A stretch of 53,400 bases of DNA from Psilocybe azurescens. Its lineage: Eukaryota; Basidiomycota; Agaricomycetes; Agaricales; Agrocybaceae. The notes beneath the pieces were generated by a model, which saw nothing but the letters and a program-made list of their open reading frames with translations, searched no databases and had not been told where the DNA came from. Below, piece by piece: positions 43,633 to 53,400 of the stretch; position 1 is the stretch's first letter, and each line of letters opens with the position of its first letter. Location: contig JAJIRX010000612.1 in NCBI GenBank assembly GCA_023853785.1, positions 1 through 53,400 of the forward strand, given 5' to 3'. The position numbers were made by a program, and so were the translations under genes.

Positions 43633-45425
43633 TAGCTTGGAACATTTATCTGAAGGATAGATGTAGTCAAGTTAATGAACTGTTAACAGCTTATCTATTG
43701 TCCATACAAAAGGGTGACTGGATCATAAAGCAACATTGCCCATCTGATAATGATATTGCAAATTTTCAGAACATAATTTTTCAAAACCTTCTCTGTAAGC
43801 TAATTTATTTGTCTATTTTTTAAATAAAATTTTATTGATATTATATACACCACTTTAGCCCACCTTAGCTTCACCACTTGATATTATGATCAGTAGAATA
43901 ACTGTCATTATATGTCTTCAAATATCAGTCTAATATATATAAATGTTACACTATGGTTTCAAATCTTGCCATCAATCAGGCATCAGAGTAAGATACAAGT
44001 GTAAACATAATAATTAATTTTGCACACATTCATAAACTACTCTATTAACAGAGTCAGAATATTATTGATGAGCTTCATATGGATTCTGGGAATGATCAAT
44101 CCACTGATAATCTTGATGACTTGAATGATGACTATAAACAGCACAGTGTATATTAGAGATAGTGATAAAGAAGAAGACAGTAGGCTATTATATAGGTTTC
44201 CCATACCCCACATGAGTCATAGGTAAGGACAAGGGTAGGAGCTCAGCTATCTCTAACTCTTGTATATCTATGTTAAATTTAGGCACAAAAATTATATAAT
44301 GTAGGCACTGTACAGTACCCAGGCCACAGATATTCTACCAAAATTGATATAGACATCTATTATAAGAGGCTTGATTTTGATTATACCTAATATAGAAGCT
44401 GATAGTGAACTGTGTAATCCCACACAGTCTGGCTGTGTTCTGAGCATCAAACAGTCAGCTATTAATGCACTCAAATCCATAAAGAAGAGTGGCAAAAGAG
44501 ACAGATACTTTCAAGCAACAATGAATGCTCTACTGTCAAAGTATATGTTATTTGAAAATAACTTACAAAGTTTAAAATGTTTTCCAGGACTTAGAGCTAC
44601 CAAAGAAAATACAAACTCCATCTTCTTGAAGCTGTTGCCTGAGGATAAATCATCTAAAGGAAAAAAAAGAAAAAGTATCATTGAAGAAGGTCACTGAAGA
44701 AGGATCAGTTAGTGTTGTGAGTAATCTGTTTACTTAATGGACATAAATAACAAACTTTGTAGTCAGGCTCCTTCTATAATGAGTATCACAGATGAATCAA
44801 TACTACCAAGAAATCCATTACCAAAGGCTTCTGTTATTGAAATTGATAAAAAAGCAATGATAATAAGCCAGAGTGTGATGATTAGTCTTCCAAATATGAA
44901 CTCAGTTAAGGTATTTTATTTTCAAATGATGTTATATTAATAATCAAAAGAGTGCTTTATAGATGATTGAAACTCACCAATTTATGTGTTCTTCTGTCCA
45001 ATTATAACAACCAGCTATACTGAAGGTATCATTATCACAAGTTCTTTATCAACCTGTAGAAAAAGTATTTGGTGTTGCTTGGATAAGAAAGATGCATATT
45101 TGACTAGTAACTTACACAAGCATGTAAAAAATGTTCGAGTGAAGATATGATAAAAGCAGTGATAGACACAGAAAATGCTTTGGAAGCTTGAGAGATGCTT
45201 TTTAAACCCAAAGATCATTCAATTACAGCAGCTTTTCAAATCAAAGATAAGGGTAAAATGATGTACTCATACAGGCAATATACACAGACTGAAACTCAGT
45301 ATATTTTTGTCCATCTTGACACATGTTCATATCTAACTGAGACCTAGAGTAGAATTTGTTTGCTGGATTGCTAAAAACACTAGACCATTTCACATCAGGA
45401 GCTTCAATATTTGGGTGACCTTTGA
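43633..45425 (+). other. Probable gene remnants, function unknown
   Basis: A 108-aa frame at 44371-44697 (+) reads CNPTQSGCVLSIKQSAINAL, KSGKRDRYFQATMNALLSKY and a basic SSKGKKRKS end. It is followed at 44737 by another frame (LPKASVIEIDKKAMIISQSV) before a GTATTTTA donor-like site. Upstream, about 44060-44150, an acidic stretch DSGNDQSTDNLDDLNDDY is seen. Composition suggests a real eukaryotic gene, but exon structure and family are unclear. The rest is AT-rich with nothing recognised. Confidence 0.35.
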
Positions 45426-45429
45426 AGAG

Positions 45430-46538
45430 GTAAAATTAGGATTGTAAAATATACTTTATGGAAGGGAAACTTGAATTTAGCATGGGATTTTACATATATT
45501 AATCTACACAGGAACTTTGTAAGACATCTAATATTTTAAATACAAAGTGAGTTTGTAGAGCCCACTATATATTAAATTTGGGACACTCTCTTTGGCACCC
45601 AAATATTTTATCTACATACCTATGTATCTTCAAAGGGATTTTATATTTTAAATTCAGGAAATCTTCAAAGGACCTTTGAATATGAATTATTATTTTAAAT
45701 ACAAAGTTTCTTTGTTAGCCAACTTGTAGCTCAAATATTAAATGATTTTCAGGATCAATTTGTACTTGAAGTACAAAGGGGCCTTTATGGTACAAAACAT
45801 ATGGAATTTATGATTACCTATAAAGTTTCTATATAGTTCAAGTACAAAGAAATTTTAATGTACATTGTAGATTGACCTGTAGTTCATCTACAGATTTCCT
45901 TTAAATTATGTCGCCCACTCATCACCCACTACATTACCTGGTGTGTGCCCACCTCAAATAGCAGGCACTTAGAATATTATGTCATCTGCATCAGGTGCTA
46001 ATTTGGATTTTTATGACATAATGTCCCAAGTGCCTGCTGTTTTTGAGAGTGGGCACATAATTTAATAGAAACCTGTAGATGAACTACAGGTCAATCTACA
46101 ATGTACATATTTAAAATTCCTTTGTACTTGAACTACATAGGAACCCTGTGATCTATCACATAATTGATATGTTTTACATCATACATACAAAAACCTTGTA
46201 TTTTGGATACAAATTGATCCTGATGGTCATTTAATATTTGAGCTACAAGTTGGCTAACAAAGAAACTTTGTATTTAAAATAATAATTCATATTAAAAGGT
46301 CCTTTGAAGATTCCTCTGAATTTAAAATATAAAATCTTTTGAAGATAGGTATGTAGATAATATATTTGGGTGCCAAAGAGGGTGTCCCAAAGTTAATATA
46401 TAGGGCTCTACAAACTCACTTTGTATTTAAAATATTAGGTGTCTTCCAAAGTTTCTGTGTAGATTGACATATATGTAAAATTTTATGCTAAATTCAAGTT
46501 TTTCTTCCATAAAATATGTTTTGCAATCTTTAAAATCA
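45430..46538. mobile_element. Large foldback element, about 1.1 kb
   Basis: The left arm 45430-45985 pairs along its whole length with 46013-46538, around a loop of about 27 bases (TGCATCAGGTGCTAATTTGG). Matching blocks include CTTTATGGAAG, TACAAAGTGAGTTTGTAGAG, TTTGGGACAC, GGCACCCAAATAT, TTGTTAGCCAACTTGTAGCTC, TTGACCTGTAGTTCATCTACAG and CAGGCACTT. Arms are imperfect, with small indels. No ORF. It looks like a long hairpin transposon or the result of an inverted duplication. Confidence 0.8.
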
Positions 46539-47115
46539 ATCTTCATTTGATATGCTTTATGACCATAATTTAACTACTTCAAAAGTCATCTGAACATTGA
46601 AACTCCCAATATGTTTACCATTGTTAGCAACCACAGATTCAAAATTTAATAAAAACTGGAAAACCTGAGTATTACTTACCATTGCCAACCACTGTCTTTT
46701 GTGATATTTATTTGGTATTTGCATGCTTGTGCCAACATATCACAATCTTGTTGTGTGTAAGTTGTTCTTTCAAAAATGGAAAAGCCTAAACAATATACTA
46801 GAAACATGATAGCAAGCTTCATTTTTCAATAGACACATAGACCTCCCCAAAACACTGAGTCTACATCTTATTGACAAAACACTCCAAGCATAACAGACTG
46901 CCTGTTTCCTGATTCTGGATGTTGTTGAAGTAGCAAAGGTCAATCCCATGCAAAAGGATATTCATGTATCTAGAACTTACCTTGAAACCCAGTCATATTG
47001 CAGCATCAATCTTGCTGCTCTCTTTGTATATATTTTAAAATAATTCAGACTGAAGAATAAGGTTAATAATACATTCTCAATGCAAGCTTAACAAAATATT
47101 AATGACTTATATAGA
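46539..47115. other. No gene recognised (AT-rich)
   Basis: No reading frame, repeat or RNA gene is supported. Confidence 0.4.
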
Positions 47116-47117
47116 TA

Positions 47118-47322
47118 CAATGACTCAAAAACTATCCAGATGTTTTTGAAATTGAACTCACATCGACTATATTGCTATGGAATCCTCATGAAATTACATA
47201 ATTTAAAATGTAATGGAAAGCCCTGGATCACAGCTTTCAAGAGAGATAATATATATTTGTATTTGTTTGGTTTATCTGTTATTATATAAATAACACATTG
47301 GGCAGTTTCTTTGCAGCCCATT
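47118..47322 (+). repeat. Left terminal inverted repeat of the Tc1 element
   Basis: About 205 bp, imperfectly complementary to 48455-48670. It is longer than the usual 20-60 bp of simple Tc1 elements, and closer in length to the long-TIR subclass. Confidence 0.88.
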
Positions 47323-47389
47323 GGAATATGGGTATCTATATAAACTAGTACTTTGTGTTATCCCACTTTGCCTTTAAAAATCTATAACT

Positions 47390-48200
47390 CCTCTAGACAT
47401 ACTACTGACCAATTTCACACAGGTATTTTCTCCCATTCCTCTAGTATTCTGCTCTATAACTTATGGATACCCTTTGGAGCATTTTTGTATTCTGCAAAGC
47501 ACATTTTGAGGATATGCCACAAATTATCAATTGGATTGAGGTCTAGGTATTATATTGGCCAGTCCAAAAGCTCTTTTTTATGGTTTTTAAGCCATTTATA
47601 AGCCTTTTTGGATGTGTTCTTGAGGTCATTATCTTGCTGAAAGATAAAATCATCCTGATCAAAGCTGTAATACTCCAGAGTTTGGAAGACATAGTCATCC
47701 AAAATGCTCACATATAGTTCTCCATTCATCTTGCCTTCTATTCTACACATGTATCCAACAACACTTGTTGTTATACAACTCCAAATCATCATATATCCTT
47801 CTCTAAATTTGATAGTTTTCTACATGCTGAGTTTGGAGAGGAGAACCAGCCTTTTCCACACCCACTGCTTTCCATCTGACCCCAATTCAAATGATCTTGG
47901 TCTCATCTGTGAAAAGCTTCTAGACAAATTTCAAGCAAGGCTTCCTATGGTTCTCAGAGAGGAATGGCTTTTGGAGCTTGACTTGTGCTACAAGATCTTT
48001 TTTATCAGAGAATTTTGAATGATTTAGATGGAGATAGATGTATTGGTAGTAGTGAGAAGCTGGCAGCAGAGTTGTGTAGCAGTATCAGCCTTTCCAGTGG
48101 GGACAAATCAAAATAGATGGCAGTGGTCATGGGGAGTGAGCTTATAAAAATGGTCTTCATGATTTTTTTATAGATAACTCTATCCCAAAACATATCACCC
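47390..48200 (-). pseudogene. Tc1-type DDE transposase, decayed
   Basis: Minus-strand motifs in order: PFLSENHRKPCLKF (about 47955), FTDETKI (first catalytic D, about 47905), IEGKMNGELYVSILDDYVF (47750), DFIFQQDNDLKNTSKKAYKW (second D, about 47650) and YLDLNPIDNLW (about 47540). The third acidic residue of DD34E-type enzymes is normally Glu in PIENLW; here the codon gives Asp. Stop codons (for example after ELLDWPI and KGIHKL) and frame changes show the enzyme is inactive. The paired-type DNA-binding N-terminus is barely recognisable. Confidence 0.88.
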
Positions 48201-48454
48201 AAATATTAGACTTTAAAACACTAAGTTTGACATCAATTTTGCAAATAGAATCACTATTTTCCAGCATAAAGATGATATTAGAGCATAATTTAGAAGAGAG
48301 GGGATGCATGACTGTGTAGCAGAAAATAATAAGCTATAAAATTAGGGTAATGTACAATTTTAATCTTTTGTACACTTCAAATATGTTTTCATTCATTTAA
48401 TTTTTTTTCTTTTGCATATTTACAATTAAAAAACCTTATTGTGTTGATTCCACC

Positions 48455-48670
48455 AGGCTGCAAAGAAACTGTCTAGATATATTATTTTTATCAAGTATTT
48501 AATAATAATAGATAAACCAAATAAATACAAATATATATTATATTTCCTGAAAGCTGTGATCCAGGGCTTTCCAGTACATTTTAAATCATGTAATTTTAAG
48601 AGGATTACATAGTGTTATAGTCAATTTAAATTCAATTTCAAAAACATTTGGACAGTTTTTTGAGTCACTG
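48455..48670 (-). repeat. Right terminal inverted repeat of the Tc1 element
   Basis: Partner of 47118-47322, ending GAGTCACTG before the TA at 48671-48672. Confidence 0.88.
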
Positions 48671-48672
48671 TA

Positions 48673-48855
48673 TTGAGCATCACATGTGATAATGCATCAA
48701 ACAACAATGGAGGTCTTTACCATGCCCCACCTACTCCAGATGGAATCAAATTTGAAATTTTATATCATATCACTCTGGCATTTTTGTATAGCGGAATGAA
48801 CATAGTTTCCAAATGGTTTCCAACTAGATTTCAGAAAATAGGTGATTCTAAATAG
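48673..48855 (+). pseudogene. Possible hAT transposase scrap
   Basis: A 60-aa frame opens with MSITCDNASNNNG, which resembles the TxDNASNND motif around the first catalytic Asp of hAT transposases. After this the sequence does not continue as hAT (the GTCTTTACC, CCACCTACTCCAG blocks look unrelated). The Tc1 element ends directly before it, so it may have landed in a hAT relic. The match is short and could be chance. Confidence 0.3.
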
Positions 48856-49175
48856 AATATTCCAGTTTTATTCCAATGGAATGGCTGAAATCCAACTGGA
48901 ATACCATATACAGTGGGATGACCAATCCCCACTAAGGGTGAGAGCATGTGACACGCATGTGACTACTGTGATGCCACAATTTCTATGAGACATTGTGTTT
49001 GGGCTTTCCACAACATGATAATAAAGAATCTGCTGTTGCCATTATGTTCATAAAAGTGTTTTAGATGTTAATAGAAGAGTATAATTTTCAAATATTAAAT
49101 ATTGTTGTCAAAAAAGCGAAAGGAGTGTGTTTCCCCTGCCAAATCTGGAGGTCTTTCCTTTCCCCACACAATCCA
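48856..49175. other. No gene recognised
   Basis: AT-rich sequence with isolated TTCCAATGGAATGG and CCAACTGGAATACC palindromic words at about 48870-48905, related to the clusters. Confidence 0.4.
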
Positions 49176-49460
49176 TATGGACTCCAGTGGAGTCCACTGG
49201 ACTCTCTGTCCAGCCAAACTGGCTGACAGATTGTCCAGTCCACTGGACTGGAACTGGACTGCAGTCCACTGGAGTCCACTGGACTCGCACTGGACTCCTG
49301 CCAAATTTTCAGTCCAGTCTCAGTCCAGTGGATTGAGAGTCCAGTCAAGTCCACTGGAGTCCACTGGAGTCCACTGGACTGGGGCTTAAATATTCACTGA
49401 ATAACAACAAATAATATGTTTATTAGCACAGTCCAGTGGACTCCACTGGATGCAATAATT
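49176..49460. repeat. Dense TCCACTGGA / TCCAGTGGA cluster
   Basis: GTCCACTGGA, GTCCAGTGGA and GGAGTCCACTGGAC recur at 9- to 20-bp steps, on both strands because the word is nearly self-complementary. Overlapping frames on both strands (60-95 aa) are artefacts. The same family as 172-470. Confidence 0.8.
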
Positions 49461-49619
49461 AACATAATATCCAAAGTATAATCATTAGTTATTAATATTA
49501 ATATCAATTGCAAAAAAATAACATAAAAATTGACACTGTATAATAACAATTAACTGAGACTACATTTAAATATACCAGAGAGCAACGCCTCCTGTAAATG
49601 AAATTTTGCATTTTGTTCA

Positions 49620-50345
49620 GTCCGCTGGGTAAGAATTTCACAGGCGCATGTGACGTGCACGCGTTGCCTGGCATCGGCCGATTGGAACGATTGCCATCAA
49701 ACGGATGTGTGTGCTGTCAACTGCTTCTTTCTTTCCAACCACCACCATCTCCCCTTCCCTTTTTCTCTCCGTTGCCTTGCCCTCTTCACCACCGCCGCCG
49801 CCGTCACCGTCGCCGCCGTCCCTCACCCGCTGCCACCCTTCTCGCCTCCCGACGGCCTCGTCATCACCGTCTGCGAAGCGGATCGGGTAGCCGCCGCTTG
49901 CCGCTGTTCAAAATGGGAGGGAAGGGGCCTGGGAGAAAACCGGGGAAGGAGGTGAGTACATACCGTCCCGCCTATCCCCTTCTTTTGCTAACAAACCACG
50001 CGAGGCGCAGACCCCCGTGTCGACGGCACGAGGCACTGATGAGGGCACACACAGCGTCCTCGTTGCTGTCGATGGTGGCCCTGCTGTTGGGTATCCCAAC
50101 ATGGGGCCACCGTAGCTGCCATGTCGTACCACAGCCTCCGCCGTTGCCAGCTCGTGTGGCCCCCACATCGTGTCGCCCCCGCTGCACCCCTCTGGCCGCC
50201 ACGTCACTCGCCCCCCCTCGACATTGCCAGCTCGTGTGGCCCCCCCCATCGTGCTACCCCGCCGCACTCCCCTCTGTGGCCGCCCACGCTACCCGCCCCC
50301 TCCGCCATTGCCTGTCCTTGTCTCTGTCCCCTCTTGCATGATGTT
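49620..50345. repeat. GC-rich CAC/CCG island with tandem 80-bp copies
   Basis: About 700 bp of C-rich sequence abruptly replaces AT-rich flanks. CCGCCGCCGCCGTCACC microsatellites occur at 49790-49835. From 50130 to 50315 about two and a half copies of a unit with CATTGCCAGCTCGTGTGGCCCCCC follow. A 247-aa frame (49598-50341) is Pro/Arg/His/Leu low-complexity and lacks domains, so I do not call it. GGTGGCCC...GGGGCCACC near 50078-50114 forms a hairpin. The composition recalls the CAC block at 3640-4345. Confidence 0.6.
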
Positions 50346-50568
50346 CTCTATGTAGTTATATAGCTAACTTTTACAATGTATATAGCCTTAGTTAGCATAT
50401 ATATATATATTTCATGTATTCACTGGGCTTGAATTTTCGTAGTGAACTTGGATTTATTTTGGAGTATTTATATGAGTTACCATATTAAGATTACTCTCTG
50501 CTTGAAGCAGATTGCCTCTTGTTCCGTAACTGCCATCATCACTGTACTGCTAGCTCACCACCTGCACT
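50346..50568. other. Promoter-proximal AT-rich spacer
   Basis: It contains an (AT)n run at 50397-50411 and lies just before the ATG at 50569. No specific promoter element is identifiable. Confidence 0.35.
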
Positions 50569-52825
50569 ATGCCTGCTACTACTAGGTCTACCACCAAAGC
50601 TACACCTGCTGCTTCTGCTGTTGCTTCTAATAGCAGGAAGAGGCAAGGGTCTAGTGCTGCTCAGACTGCTAAGAAGAGATTAAGGTCTGGTTCAAACAGG
50701 GCAGCCAAGACAGATCTAGAGAAGGAGAAGGAAGGAGGAGAGGAGAGGGAGGGGGGAGGAGGAGGAGGAGGAGGAGGAGGAGGAGGGGAGGAGGAGGGAG
50801 GGGGAGGGGGAGGAAGGGGAGGAAGGGGAGAAGGAGGAGGGGGAGGAAGGGGAGGAAGGGGAGGAAGGGGAGGAAGGAGGAAGGGGAGAAGGAGGACAGG
50901 GAGGAAGGGAGAAGGAGGAGGGGGGGGGAAGAGGGGGAGGAGGGGGGAGGAGGGGGGGGATGGAGCAGGGTTACCAGATCTGGAGGAGATGGTGGTTGAT
51001 AAGTTGAGGAAAGGGAGAAGAGGGAGGAAAGCAATTTTGAAGAAAGAGGTCAAGAAGTAAGAAGTTATTGACTATATTTTAATTTATTTCTAACTTTATT
51101 TTCAGATCAAAACAGCGTAGGACAACTGCAGAGAAAATGCAGCTGTTGAAGCTGAGAAGCTAAGTGGATTAGGAAACAGACTCAGTGAGTTTGTTTTTGT
51201 TCTTTGTTTATATATATATATTAAAATACTTTAAGCACTTTAAAAGTTCTGGCAGAAGGAGGTGATTCAGTTGCACCTCCTTGGCGTTCAGCACCAGTCT
51301 CTACAATTGAGTCTCTTCTGAATGCTATTTCTTCAACTGGTGGTACTGGAACTGCAGCTATCAATGCTGAAGCTACAACTCTGTCTGCTGCTGCCCCAAG
51401 CATCAATGATGCTCCTACTCCTCTCGTCTCAACCACTACAATGTCTTTGCCTGCTCCAGATATTTCTGCTCCAGTTGCTATCAGTTCAGAGGAGCAGAAA
51501 ACATCTGAAAACAAGCTTTCTGATGAAGGTTGGTGTTTATATTTATATTTATTTTAATTATTTATTTAATTATAAACAGATGCCACTATGGAAAGCCCAC
51601 CTCATCCTGAAGGTTCTTCTCGGGCTACAGGTGGCATTTTTGAGGCCGAGCAGTTGGATTGACTTATAATCCAGTTGATGATGAAGATCTTCATTTCTCA
51701 CCTATTTTCAACAAAGTAAAGGGCTTTGTTCTTTTGTATTCATCTGTTTTGGATCCTTCTCAGCTTCAGGCAACAAACATGAGGCCTAGCATGCAGGTTC
51801 CTGTTACTGTCAACAAAAACTTAGGGCCAGTTTTGCAAAATGTTGCTAGTCTTTTGAACCAATCACCAGTAAGTTTTTCATAATACATACTAATTTAAAT
51901 TTCTATCTGACTATATTTAGAAAATTGTATTCTTATCTGGGATGCTATAGATGAACTTTGGGACATGAAGGGTTTCTACAATAATGCAGTGGAATCCAAT
52001 GATGAAATTTCATTCAAAGTTCATAATGGTAAACAAACTCTTCATATTCTTTGTGTGAGTATTATATAACAAGCTCAGCATGCTAAATATTACTAATTCA
52101 ATGCTATAGAGCTCTTTTGAGTCTTCGATTTCTTTTTTCTTCTATTGCGCCATCACATGCTCGATCTCTTCAGGCTGCATCTCTTCCACCTATCTCTCGT
52201 TCTGTCACGCCACACAGTGTTCTGGTCCACACTCGCTCTCCTTCACTATCTATATCAACATCTGGTGAGGTTGAAACCAGTAACATCAACACCACTGCTG
52301 CTGGAGAAACTATTTCTGTAAACCATTCACTCCTTATGAGTCCACCCTTGCTTCTGTTCTCAAGGTTCTAATGGATCTGACACGTCAGCACCCACCCAAA
52401 GACCTTCCTGGCCAGTATCATTGCTATTGTGCTGTTAGTGCTGCTCTTGACCAGATGGCTAAAATCTCAAAGTGGCCTGACAGACCACCAACTGAGAAGC
52501 AAGTCATCGAGCTTTTCATTGGGAAGAGTCAATGGAGTAACATGTGGCATCCAACTTTTAAAGGGCTGCTCAGTATTTTCCCAAGATGAGCAAGTGGCTT
52601 AATGGGGATTCTGATAGCATGACAGCAGTAGAGCTCTGGGGTGATGATGCAAGGTATACTTTGAAAAATTTACAGGAATGGATGGATAATGATGGAAAGA
52701 TGCTAAAGAAGGAAAAGTTGTTGCTGTTGAGGAAAAGGTCAGAGCAAGTTCATCAAAGGATACATCTGAGCAGGAGAAGTCAAAGAAGAAGAAGAAGAAG
52801 AAGAAGCAATCTGAGCAGTAAGTAG
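50569..52825 (+). pseudogene. Multi-exon gene of an uncharacterised agaricomycete family, frames broken
   Basis: Exon 1 (50569-51056) starts MPATTRSTTKATPAAS, has a nuclear-localisation-like KKRLRSGSNRAAK, then a Gly/Glu tract from a GGA microsatellite, and a basic end. Later exons after TTTTCAG-type acceptors encode APPWRSAPVSTIESLLNAI and Ser/Thr/Ala-rich sequence (51250-51530), LTYNPVDDEDLHFSPIF and LGPVLQNVASLLNQSP (51660-51870), WDAIDELWDMKGFYNNAVES (51930-52015), LRFLFSSIAPSHARSL (52120-52260), PYESTLASVLKVLMDLTRQ, GQYHCYCAVSAALDQMAKI, EKQVIELFIGKSQWSNMWH (52340-52570) and MSKWLNGDSDSMTAVELWGD (52586-52825). Breaks near 51130, 51655, 52315 and 52575 each fit one missing A. Function unknown. 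Confidence 0.6.
50736..50960 (+). repeat. GGA/GGGA purine microsatellite inside exon 1
   Basis: GGAGGAGGAGG, then GGAAGGGGA and GGGGGAGGAGGG words, about 225 bp. In frame it gives a Gly/Arg/Glu tract, and antisense frames give Pro/Leu/Ser tracts, which are rejected. Confidence 0.9.
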
Positions 52826-53400
52826 GAAGAATATAAATATATGCAATGCTTTTAAATGTTTTAAAATCTAACTGTTTGTATACTGTGATTTTTTCAGATC
52901 TTTTATAAAAAATCTACTTGATGGCTATATCACCTCTACTTCCTCTATTCTGGCTGCTTATCTGTCTTGCATATCTTCCTGGTGTATCAGCATCAGGACC
53001 AACAACACCATTTCCTAATATTACATTTTTGGCTTTTAGCAATTTTGTGTCAACAACATTTAATCCAGATATTTCTTTGGAAACTGTGCTGCTAGTCTTT
53101 TTTCTCTAGTAGAAAATCCAGACTTGCTTAATTTACATGTCACAAAAGCATCCAAGTTTACAGGATGAAAAGCGATAATTGCTTACAAGTTGGATGAAGA
53201 CTTTGGAGTCATGCATTAAAAATCGACTTGATACTGGTCTTTCTATGCTTTTCAACAAAACCAATTTATGTCTGATACCTGGGAAACTGTATTACTGTAA
53301 AGCTTGATAATTTTCTGAAGTTCTTGGTCTTACACCCTATAAACAAGGTGCTTTCTATCAAAATTGGAAAATATTTCCCAAAAGTGTATTGAACCAGTGT
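52826..53400 (+). pseudogene. Further exon fragments, window edge
   Basis: After a TTTTTTCAG acceptor at about 52890-52899, SFIKNLLDGYITSTSSILAAYL reads on in one frame and later ASLFSLVENPDLLNLH in another (about 53090). These may be downstream exons of the preceding gene. The frame at 52918-53109 with a hydrophobic start (PLLPLFWLLICLAYLPGVSA) mimics a signal peptide but is likely a shadow. The gene, if real, continues beyond the window. Confidence 0.3.

Larger units (their letters stand above)
47118..48670 (-). mobile_element. Tc1/mariner-type DNA transposon with long TIRs
   Basis: The 1553-bp element is flanked by TA on both sides (47116-47117 and 48671-48672). It starts CAATGACTCAAAAACT and ends AGTTTTTTGAGTCACTG, the typical CAGTGACTCA terminus. 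The TIRs are long: 47118-47322 pairs with about 48455-48670, with blocks AAAGCCCTGGATCACAGCTT and AGTTTCTTTGCAGCC. The transposase frame lies between them on the minus strand and is broken. Confidence 0.93.

Noticed and set aside
49102..49389. 95-aa frame
   Set aside because: Arises from the TCCACTGGA cluster and is open on both strands.
49598..50341. 247-aa frame
   Set aside because: Pro/Arg/Leu low-complexity from GC-rich repeats, with no domain or splice context.
50661..51053. 121- and 130-aa antisense frames
   Set aside because: Antisense of the GGA microsatellite; Pro/Ser/Leu strings without conservation signs.
52918..53109. Secreted protein with a signal peptide
   Set aside because: The hydrophobic start is in a frame different from the more convincing exon reading SFIKNLLDGYITST, and lacks a mature domain.

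Overview
This is a fragment of a filamentous-fungal nuclear genome, most likely an agaricomycete mushroom (Basidiomycota). The grounds are short introns (48-69 bp) with GT/CTRAY/AG signals, a Ty3-type retroelement of a kind I know from agaricomycetes, a KDZ-transposon-associated cysteine-cluster (CxC) protein, and two P-loop GTPases with the DSxGFE-type switch motif common in that class. Nothing looks bacterial. Gene density is low and most coding traces are broken. The species is not identifiable by eye.

Layout: 1-10.0 kb is AT-rich, repeat-laden sequence: a tRNA-like SINE head, a cluster of TCCANTGGA-like motifs, a triplicated 140-170 bp repeat, a decayed minus-strand gene, CAC-rich low-complexity DNA enclosing a young foldback element, a KDZ-associated CxC pseudogene, another foldback and several minisatellites. 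10.3-20.15 kb is a complete Ty3-like LTR retrotransposon (copy A, plus strand, 340-bp LTRs, 5-bp target duplication GTGCG). It sits between the diverged 3' end of one BTB-type gene and the 5' end of another (20.2-22.8 kb). A second copy of the retrotransposon (copy B, minus strand, 3'-truncated) fills 23.9-32.3 kb. It is followed by a second, inverted BTB-type pseudogene (32.3-35.4 kb). Copies A and B form an inverted repeat with arms of about 8.4 kb around a 5.2-kb spacer.

35.7-36.8 kb carries a minus-strand GTPase gene with one frame break. 38.4-38.8 kb is a foldback element. 39.4-43.6 kb is a nine-exon plus-strand GTPase gene that can be read without frame breaks. Its sixth intron is about 2.8 kb and consists largely of some 35 tandem copies of a 70-bp unit. 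Most units carry a GTAAGT donor, CTRAY branch-like motifs and a CAG acceptor, so each unit resembles a complete fungal intron. This is the most unusual structure in the window.

43.6-53.4 kb holds uncharacterised gene remnants, a 1.1-kb foldback, a 1.55-kb Tc1/mariner element with TIRs of about 205-215 bp, a possible hAT scrap, a second TCCANTGGA island, a GC-rich CAC island and a decayed multi-exon gene of unknown function with a GGA microsatellite in its first exon. The genes do not form a pathway. The window records repeated transposon invasion, inverted duplication and decay, with CGA-to-TGA nonsense changes and recurrent apparent single-A/T deletions.
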